In this document: piece after piece, positions 20,549-27,104 of the stretch | Layout: every line of letters starts with the position of its first letter | Numbering within the stretch: position 1 is the first letter of the stretch | Source: Cerioporus squamosus | Lineage: Eukaryota > Basidiomycota > Agaricomycetes > Polyporales > Polyporaceae | DNA: 27,104 nucleotides | Assembly: GCA_022592435.1 (NCBI GenBank) | Contig: JABYQS010000365.1 | Span: 1 to 27,104, forward strand | Reading direction: 5' to 3' | The notes under the pieces: model-generated | The model's input: the letters and a program-made list of their open reading frames with translations, nothing else | What the model was told of the DNA's origin: nothing | Database searches by the model: none | Made by a program: the position numbers and the translations under genes

Positions 20549-21273
20549 GCCATCCCTTAACGACTCCAATGTATACCTGAATATTCTCCCCAACACATCA
20601 CAAACCGTACATGACTCACGCAACTCTACGTACATTGCTGTACATCGTCCATGTTTCTTGAATACCGCTAACACCCTATGCTTGGATAAAATCATCTATT
20701 CTGCTGCTCACGTACATGACCTGCATATGACTTCCCTACTGCTTGGATACGATCATCTATTACGACCTTCACGTACATGATATGGACAACACATCGCCTA
20801 CTGCTCACGCTACACTACATACCCCATGCATACATACATATCCATCAGCGATAAGGACACACTGCAACTATGGACGCATACTACTCATAGATGGATTCGT
20901 GGATGCTCGACTCTACTGGATACATCACATTGTTCCTACTTGCTCCCTGGTGGTATGTAGGCGGTTGCATTTGTCGGGCCTTTCTTGGTCGCCCTGGTGT
21001 TCTGTCTCATTACACTAAGCACCCTATACTAAGTAATGTTGCATCTTGGTTTTCTGTCAGGAGTGCCCAAATGGCCAGAGGCCCAGGGGATGCCAGCATT
21101 GAAGGAGGCACAAGAGTTGCTATCGACATTGCCCAAAGTTGTTTCTGACCAAACCGCCAGAGGGGTTGCAAGCATTACGGTCACGTGGGTGGAAGCGTAG
21201 CAGTTGACGCGTCACTCAACACAAAGTTGAAGCTTCCCGACCTCCTCCACTGCTGTTACGCTTGCCCTGTTCT
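20549..21273. other. Intergenic region with a short direct repeat
   Basis: Two copies of a ~45-bp segment, TGCTTGGATA(A/C)(A/G)ATCATCTATT...TCACGTACATGA, lie near 20676-20720 and 20739-20782. TACGTACAT-like steps recur nearby. No open frame here has domain-like content. The last ~100 bp are the upstream region of the helicase gene. Confidence 0.55.
21207..21212 (+). promoter_or_regulatory. Possible MCB (ACGCGT) element
   Basis: ACGCGT lies 62 bp before the helicase start codon, and a CACGTG box lies at about 21182-21187. In yeasts ACGCGT is the MBF site of G1/S genes for DNA replication and repair. A hexamer can easily arise by chance. Confidence 0.22.
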
Positions 21274-23333
21274 ATGCCCAGCATGCCCAAGAAGCGAAAG
21301 TTGGTCAACAACCTCGGTGATGCCGTGTCTAGACAAGACGGCGACCCATCAGACAAGCGGCGAAGGACCCTCGATGCTTTCTTTACTCCTCAGGTTGCTA
21401 CACATACGTCTGACAAGGGATCCAACAACCACAAGGGCAAAAGGGAACTTGTTTCCCTAAACGAGGAGCAGATTGGTGTCTTGCAGATGGTTGTAGACCA
21501 GGGAAAGAATGTATTATTCACGAGGGCAGCAGGTAAGGTTCACATCGTCAGGCATCCTACGGCTTGTCTCAGCGCACTTTGCTATAGTAGATATGTTTTT
21601 GCAAACATATGCTGGGGGTTACTTGTTCTGTTGTTCCTGCAGGCTCTGGAAAGTCTCTATTGCTTCGGGCAATCATTACCACCCTCCAAAAGCAGTATTC
21701 TGCCAATCCCTCTGTTGTCTCTATCACCGCTAGCACAGGCATGGCGGCGGCATCGAATATTGGCAGCGAGTCTTCAGCTTATTTGTCTGCAGAAATGTCT
21801 GTCTGACCATATGGGCAGGGAGGCGTATCAAGACGTGCAAACCAGCTTTGAAGCGTTGGACAGAGACCAAGGTGCTTGTCATGGATGAAGGTGAGCCCTC
21901 GAAGATGCACACTACTCATAGATTACTGAGATATTGTATATCTGTTAGTGTCGATGTTGACGGACATCTCTTTGACACGCTCGCAAAACTGGCACATCAC
22001 TTGCAGAGTAATAAACAGACAGAACCACCATTCAGCGGCATTCAGGTATGAATGGTGTGGTGGATATACGTAGACCGTTCTTGTGTCTGATATGCTTTGG
22101 GGGTTAGCTTGTTGTTACGGGAGACTTCTTCCAACTACCTCCGGTCACGAAATCCAGAGAGGAACCTTTTTTGCTTTTGAGAGTGAATCATGGGAGAAGA
22201 GCATCAAATACACCACTACTCTTACTGAGGTGTTCCCGGCAGAAGGACACGTGTGAGTTGTCTTGCTTTGCTTTTGTTCTAAGCAAGATGCCAGACTCAT
22301 TATGCATGGGCTAGTATTCATCGAGCTTCTGAACGAGCTTCGGAAAGGCGTTATCTCGCCATCCGCTGAAGAGACGTTTGCATCATTATCCCGGCCTCTC
22401 CCATCTTTACTCTCTGGGATCCTTCCCACCGAACTCTATCCTCTTCGAGTTCAAGTCGAGTGGGCCAATGCTGTCCGGCTCAAAGCCCTTTCCGGCTCCG
22501 TATATAAATATGCCGCACGCGACGGAGGACCCCACAAGGGCGCACTAGCACAAATGGTTGCTCCTTCGCAACTTGAGTTCAAGGTAGATGTGCAGGTGAT
22601 GCTTGTCAAGAACATGGATGAAAACCTGGTAAATGGAAGTGTTGGCCGTATTCTGAGTTTTCATACCATTGCAACCTGCCAGGCAAGCATAGGCCCTCTT
22701 GTCTCTACCAAGGATGGTGCAAAGCCCCACAGTCGCTCTGCGCCTGTAAAGCCAAAGTCCGGTTCCGTATCTGCAACCAGCTCCCAGGATTCTACAACCA
22801 GCAGCTCTGCCTGGAAGGGGAGTCACACAGTGCGGGATGTGCGGGTTGGACCGGATGGACGAACACCAGTTGTCCTTTGCAGAACTATTGTTCCGGAGAA
22901 GGAGAATACTGAGCATATGCAGATCGGTGAGCTTGATGTGGCTTAACCCACCATGCCAATGCCCTTCAAGGCCAAGTCGAACTCAGATGAGGTGCTCTAC
23001 CCTCTTGTTGAGTTCCAGACTCATCGGGAAATGGAGATCATTCTCATCGTCAGGGATGAGTTCCGCATCAAGGATAACAAGGGGCTGCTCCTTGCACCTC
23101 GTGTACAGGTGCATGTCTTCTAAGACCGTTCCCACCGCAGCATGTCATTGGACTAGTGGATATTGATGCATGTGCTCAATAGCTGCCACTAGTCCTTGCC
23201 TGGGCTATGTCAATACACAAAAGCAAGGGACAAACAATACAGAACGTCCAAGTCGACCTTCGGAGCATCTTTGAGAAGGGACAAAGCTATGTTGCCCTTT
23301 CTCGTGCTGCATCCTATAACAGTAAGCCCAAAC
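21274..23333 (+). pseudogene. PIF1-like DNA helicase, frameshifted and 3'-truncated
   Basis: PIF1 enzymes are 5'-to-3' superfamily 1 helicases acting on replication intermediates. Motifs appear in order: a basic start (MPKKRKL), RRRTLDAFFTP (a PCNA-binding-like box without the usual Gln), LNEEQIGVLQMVV, Walker A AAGSGKS split by an intron at 21533-21642, SITASTGMAA (Ia), VLVMDE (II), VVTGDFFQLPPV (III), MLVKNMDENLVNGSVG, and [14 protein letters not shown] with [11 protein letters not shown] (V/VI). The usual HKSQGQT Gln is Lys. One-base losses break the frame near 21955 (after DE-VSM) and in the T-run at 22167-22172. An extra C lies at 22235-22237, and TAA at 22944-22946 is in frame. Coding similarity ends at the retrotransposon LTR boundary, 23333/23334. 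ASTGMAAA has one extra Ala. Confidence 0.75.
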
Positions 23334-23890
23334 TGAATACTCACTGATTAGGGTAGTAAGGTGGGGACTTGATGTGTGAGGTGAAGAGTTAGATGAGCTA
23401 AGACAATAAGTGGATAAGTCTGAGGATGCAGGCCTCAGGCTGGTGGTTTATATTACATGCAGTCCAGTCCCCCTGGGACTGGGGAAGACCCCTGGTACTC
23501 TAAGCTATCACATGACTAGCTGAGTAAGGATGAGTAACAGTGAGTCATGCTGCTGAGCAAAGCCCATTACTCAGCAGCAGACAGTGGACCAATAGCGTAC
23601 ACTACATTACTAGGCATATATCTAGAACATTCTATCATCTAGGCAGGCCCTGGACTGTTCTAGACATAGAACAGTCCAGAACAGAGATCTAGACAAGTTC
23701 TGAAAAGATCTGGAAAGAGAATGTTCCATGGAACTAAGCTATGAGGAAGAATATCCCAGAATAAGATAATAAATGATCAAAATAGCGATAACTCGCTGAT
23801 AAGCTACTGATAACTCATAATAACTCCTAATAACCAATGATAGGTCCATTATCCACCAGATAAGTGCTAGATAGGTCGCATTTTGTGACA
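23334..23890 (-). repeat. 3' LTR of the Gypsy element (557 bp)
   Basis: In element orientation it starts TGTCACAAAATGCGACC at 23890, directly after the polypurine tract. The best other end is GTGAGTATTCA at 23334, giving the expected TG...CA ends. The inner boundary is firm. The outer one is inferred, since the second LTR is not in the window. The adjacent CAAAC (23329-23333) would be the target duplication. Confidence 0.68.
23650..23679. other. Perfect 13-bp hairpin in the LTR
   Basis: CTGGACTGTTCTA, loop GACA, then TAGAACAGTCCAG. A second, smaller hairpin (CCAGTCCC / GGGACTGG) lies at 23464-23482. Their position in the LTR suggests a transcript-folding or binding role, but none is shown. 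Confidence 0.7.
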
Positions 23891-23906
23891 GTACCCCCTC
23901 TTCTAG
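23891..23906 (-). other. Polypurine tract
   Basis: On the minus strand AGAAGAGGGGGTAC directly precedes the LTR start TGTCAC. This is the expected primer site for plus-strand DNA synthesis in LTR retrotransposons. Confidence 0.75.
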
Positions 23907-23932
23907 TTCGAGCTCCGACGAGAAGAACAAAG

Positions 23933-26900
23933 CTAGGAGTTGGCTAGTGTGCGGACAGCATGGGGATGGGCAGCATGAAACTGCTTGATGAGTTCTTGGG
24001 AGTTGGTAAGGTTGTTAATGGGCTCCCAAGAGTCGTCCTGAGGTCTGTAGCCTTTCCATCGAACCAAGTATTGGAGTTGTCTGCGATAGCGCCGGGAGTC
24101 GAGGATTGCTTCAACCTCAAACTAAGACCTGCCCGTGGGTGTCGACCGTATTCCAAAAAGAATGGGCTCTCTTTGGTTCCTTCATGAGCTGCGTTATTAT
24201 AGGCAAACTCGGCTGCACTGAGGAGCTTAGACCAGTTGTCTTTCTGGTAGTCGACATAGCAACGAAGGAATTGCTCCAGTGTCTGATTGACTCTTTCGGT
24301 CTGACCATCAGTCTGAGGGTGGTATGTATTGGACATTGATGATTCTATCCCAAGCAGCTTGCACCATTCCTGGATCAGTGCTGCAGCGAATTGTGTACCC
24401 CTGTCGGAGATAATCTGAAGCAGCAGGCCATGTAAAGGCCAGATCCTCTCGTAAAGAAGTTCCACTAGATCTTTCGCAGAGAACTCGTTTTTGATTGGGA
24501 AGAAGTGTGCCCGCTTCGTGAGCCTGTCCACAACCACACAGATGGCGGTGTATCCGAAAGACTCTGGGAGCTGGGTAATGAAGTCGATCGTGATGATTTC
24601 CCATGGTCCCTCTGGGACGGGGTTGGGCTGAAGTGGTCCGTACGGCCGCTGTGGGCGATTTTTCATATGCTGACAGATATCGCAGCCTGTGACATACTTC
24701 TTGGTGAAAACAGACATGCCCGGCCACCAGTAGTTCCAAGAGACAAGTTCATATGTTTTCCACCTCCCTGGATGTCCTGCAGAAGGTAGATCATGGTGCA
24801 TCTGAACTATTTGCATCCGGAGGTGATCGTTCTTGCTCTTGGGGATGTAGACTTTGCCTTGATATAGCAGAAGTCCGTTCTCATAGTTCCAATCCTCCAA
24901 TGACTTGCTGAACTCTCTTGGCCCAGACTTCAGCAACTGCTGGTAGTTCTTCATGACATCGTCACGTAGCAATGCTTCTTTGACCTCCCTTAGGAGAGTG
25001 TCATCATTGATAGGCGACTCATGAGAGGAATCGATAGCATGAATGGCAAAAAATTCAGGCTTGAGAAGAATTTGGTCTTGATTATCGAATTCCACCCCCT
25101 CCTCATGGTCTGGCCTCCTGGACAGAGGATCGGCAGTAAGCATTGTCTTGCCTGGTTTGTGGCGTAATACAAAGTTGAATCGCGTGAGGTACAGAGACCA
25201 TCTCGCTTGTCTCTGGGTCAACTTCTGGGCGGTTTTGAAATAGGTCAAGTTCTGATGATCTGACCATATTTCAAGTTTTTCCGGATGTCCCTCCAAGTAT
25301 TGCCTATGTTCTTTGAGAGCACGTATAATAGCGAGCATCTCATTGTCATAGATCTCATAGTTCCACTCATGAACATTGAGTGACTTGGAATAGAAGGCTA
25401 CTGGATGCCACAACTTGTCAGTTGGGTCCAGCTGAGACAGGACTGCACCAGTCGCAAAGTCGCTAGCATCCGTCTCTAGCCGGAATGGGTTAACATCATC
25501 CGGAATACGCAAGATAGGGGCTGAGGTACAGGCCTCTTTCAGGCTATTGAACGCATGTTCTTGGTCCTCACCCCAGACCCATGGTTGGTCCTTCTTGGTC
25601 AATGAGGTAAGAGGTTTAGCGTGCTTGGCAAAGTCCTTGATGAACCTCCTGTAGAAGTTGGCGAAACCAAGGAAGGCTTGGACTTGTTTGACCTTGGTAG
25701 GTCGTGGCCAGTCTGTCACGCCAGAGACCTTCTTAGGGTCCATCGAAATTTGTCCCTTTGAGATGATCATACCGAGGTATTCAATGCTACTTTTCTCAAA
25801 GAAGCACTTCTCTGGTTTGGCAAACAGATCATTATCTCGCAGCCTCTTCAGCACCTCCCGAGTGATTTCTCGATGTTGACGCACATTATCCGTAAAGATC
25901 AGAATGTCGTCGAGGTACACAATAATGTGTCCATCCCGTATGAGATCACCGAGTATGTCATTCATCATGGCTTGGAAGGTGGCTGGTGCATTGGAGAAAC
26001 CGAAGTACATCACATTGGCTTCGAATAACCCTCGATGTGTAATAAAGGCCATTTTCCATTCATCACCCTCTCGGATGCAAACATTGTTGTAACCCCATCG
26101 TAAGTCAATTTTGGTGAATATTGATGCCTGGCTGAGTGAATCAACCAAGTCTGCGATTCGGGGTATGGGATAATGGTTCTTTACTGTGATGTCATTCAGT
26201 TTCCGGTAGTCTACAACCAGCTGCAGGCTCCCATCGCTCTTTTTGACAAAGAAGACAGGCACTGCTAAAGGGCTCTTGGACTTTCGGATGTATCCCTTTC
26301 GAGATTCCTCGTTGATCCATTCGTCTAAGGAATTGCGTTCCTTTGGAGACATTGGATATAGTTTGGCCGGTCAAGGAAGCGGGGCCCCTTCCTCGAGGTC
26401 AATACCGTGATCATACGGCTTGCGCACCGGCATCCTCTCTGATTCTTTCTTAGAGAACACATTGCCGTACTCGTGCAGATATTCAGGGACCATTGTCTTC
26501 CATTCACGAGTGTCGTTGTCCTCAATTTCCTCGAGATCTTTTGCAAGAATCTCTGTGGTCAACTGTGCTACTTCGTGGTCCTCTGGATGTTCCAATGAAA
26601 TCCAGTTGACATGTGGATTTTCGATGCACTCCTCTCCTAAATCGTCCAGCGGAGTGATCAAGGGATCCTCCCTTGGTAGCTGAAGCTCATCAGCTTCTTC
26701 TTCAGCCACATTGCCTTTTTTACGAGCTCTTGGGGCACAGCTCTCAGGACACCTGGTAAACCTCCATTCCCCTTGTTCCCAGTCGATCTCAGGGTTGTGC
26801 CTGCGTAAGTAGGTGTACCCAAGGATCATGTCTTTATTTCCCAAGTCTGCTACAAGCAGCTGGTGAGTCAACTTGTGAGATCCAATCTCGACGTAGGAAC

Positions 26901-27104
26901 GGACAGCATGAGTAATCTGTCCACCCTTATTGGAGGTCCCGTCGGCGTTATATACATCATACGGGGTTGCCAGCTTATGATCTCCCAGGTGATATTTTTC
27001 GACAACTGATTTGTTGATGAAAGATGTCGTTGCGCCTGTTAAGACTGTGCGTGCCAAGTCAAACTCCGGAAGGAAGTCCAAAGTCCGAAGTCCGAAGGCA
27101 GCGC
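23933..27104 (-). pseudogene. pol: Gypsy pol polyprotein with a stop and an internal deletion
   Basis: The upstream part (27081-26374) is protease-like: TGATTSFINKSVVEKYHL and LLVADLGNKDMILGYTYL fit a retropepsin, but LTG stands where D-S/T-G is expected. TGA at 26371-26373 stops the frame between GAPLP and PAKLYP. The same frame continues at once into reverse transcriptase (KIDLRWGYNNV; VYLDDILIF), RNase H (LETDASDFATGAVL, NEML, WSDHQNL) and integrase (HH...GHPG...CDICQH zinc finger; Asp in TIDFITQLP, Asp in ISDRGTQF, Glu in GQTERVNQ). After YGRHPRAG (about 24125) the ~100+ residues normally linking integrase to the chromodomain are missing. The chromodomain (VEAILDSRRYRRQLQYLVRW, then GYRPQDDSWEPINN) follows at once in another frame and ends at 23933. 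This copy is probably non-autonomous. Confidence 0.85.

Larger units (their letters stand above)
23334..27104 (-). mobile_element. Ty3/Gypsy chromovirus, 3' part, runs off the window
   Basis: Reading on the minus strand from the right edge: protease-like region, reverse transcriptase, RNase H, integrase, chromodomain, polypurine tract, 3' LTR. Gag, the 5' LTR and the primer-binding site lie beyond 27104. The element ends at 23334 inside or beside the helicase pseudogene, so it is younger than that gene copy. Confidence 0.85.

Noticed and set aside
20743..21148. Open frames in the 20.7-21.1 kb region as a gene
   Set aside because: No domain, no consistent splice model, and simple-repeat content; better read as intergenic.
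1..27104. Helitron, on account of the PIF1-like helicase
   Set aside because: No Rep/HUH nickase motif is seen near the helicase, and no Helitron ends are recognised; a stand-alone PIF1 copy is simpler.

Overview
The window is eukaryotic and fungal, most likely from an agaricomycete basidiomycete. Genes are broken by many short (about 45-110 nt) GT..AG introns, promoters are pyrimidine-rich, and the gene families include a fungal-type coronin, a chromodomain Ty3/Gypsy element and several protein families that, from memory, are repeated in basidiomycete genomes. No prokaryotic operons were seen, and no rRNA, tRNA or CRISPR was recognised by eye. It reads as a transposon-dense, gene-poor block: almost every unit is mobile, transposon-associated or decaying.

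Layout. (1) 1-1505: a degraded RNase H fragment, CT-rich tandem repeats and a small spliced coiled-coil gene. (2) 1506-6568: the most striking structure. Two perfect 53-bp inverted repeats, each bordered by TA, enclose 5,059 bp. Inside are an apparently intact five-exon DD34E Tc1/mariner-type transposase, a minus-strand Pro/Gln/Tyr-rich multidomain gene with two in-frame stops, and an intact four-exon GNAT-like acetyltransferase. It looks like a Tc1/mariner element carrying cargo genes. (3) 6609-10330: a minus-strand pseudogene of an unnamed large basidiomycete family, with a triplicated ~220-bp block at its 5' end. (4) 10495-11716: a coronin fragment truncated at both ends and frameshifted, abutting a short TIR element. 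(5) 11716-16279: two near-identical direct copies of that element bracket a multi-exon gene resembling fungal TET/JBP 2-oxoglutarate/Fe(II) dioxygenases, which carries an in-frame stop and a probable frameshift. (6) 16409-18454: an rve-like integrase-family transposase gene whose first catalytic Asp reads Asn, with a stop near the end of the core. (7) 18743-20548: another repeated family of unknown function. (8) 21274-23333: a PIF1-like helicase pseudogene. (9) 23334-27104: the 3' LTR, polypurine tract and pol of a Gypsy chromovirus on the minus strand, with one stop and a deletion before its chromodomain.

How it fits together. There is no single operon-like pathway. The common theme is mobile DNA and its possible control: two transposase/integrase types, a retroelement, a possible 5-methylcytosine dioxygenase between two TIR elements, and a GNAT and a multidomain protein inside a Tc1/mariner-type unit. 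Many inferred lesions can be explained as C:G to T:A changes, several in CpG, which would fit methylation-linked decay. That is an inference and needs alignment to intact copies.
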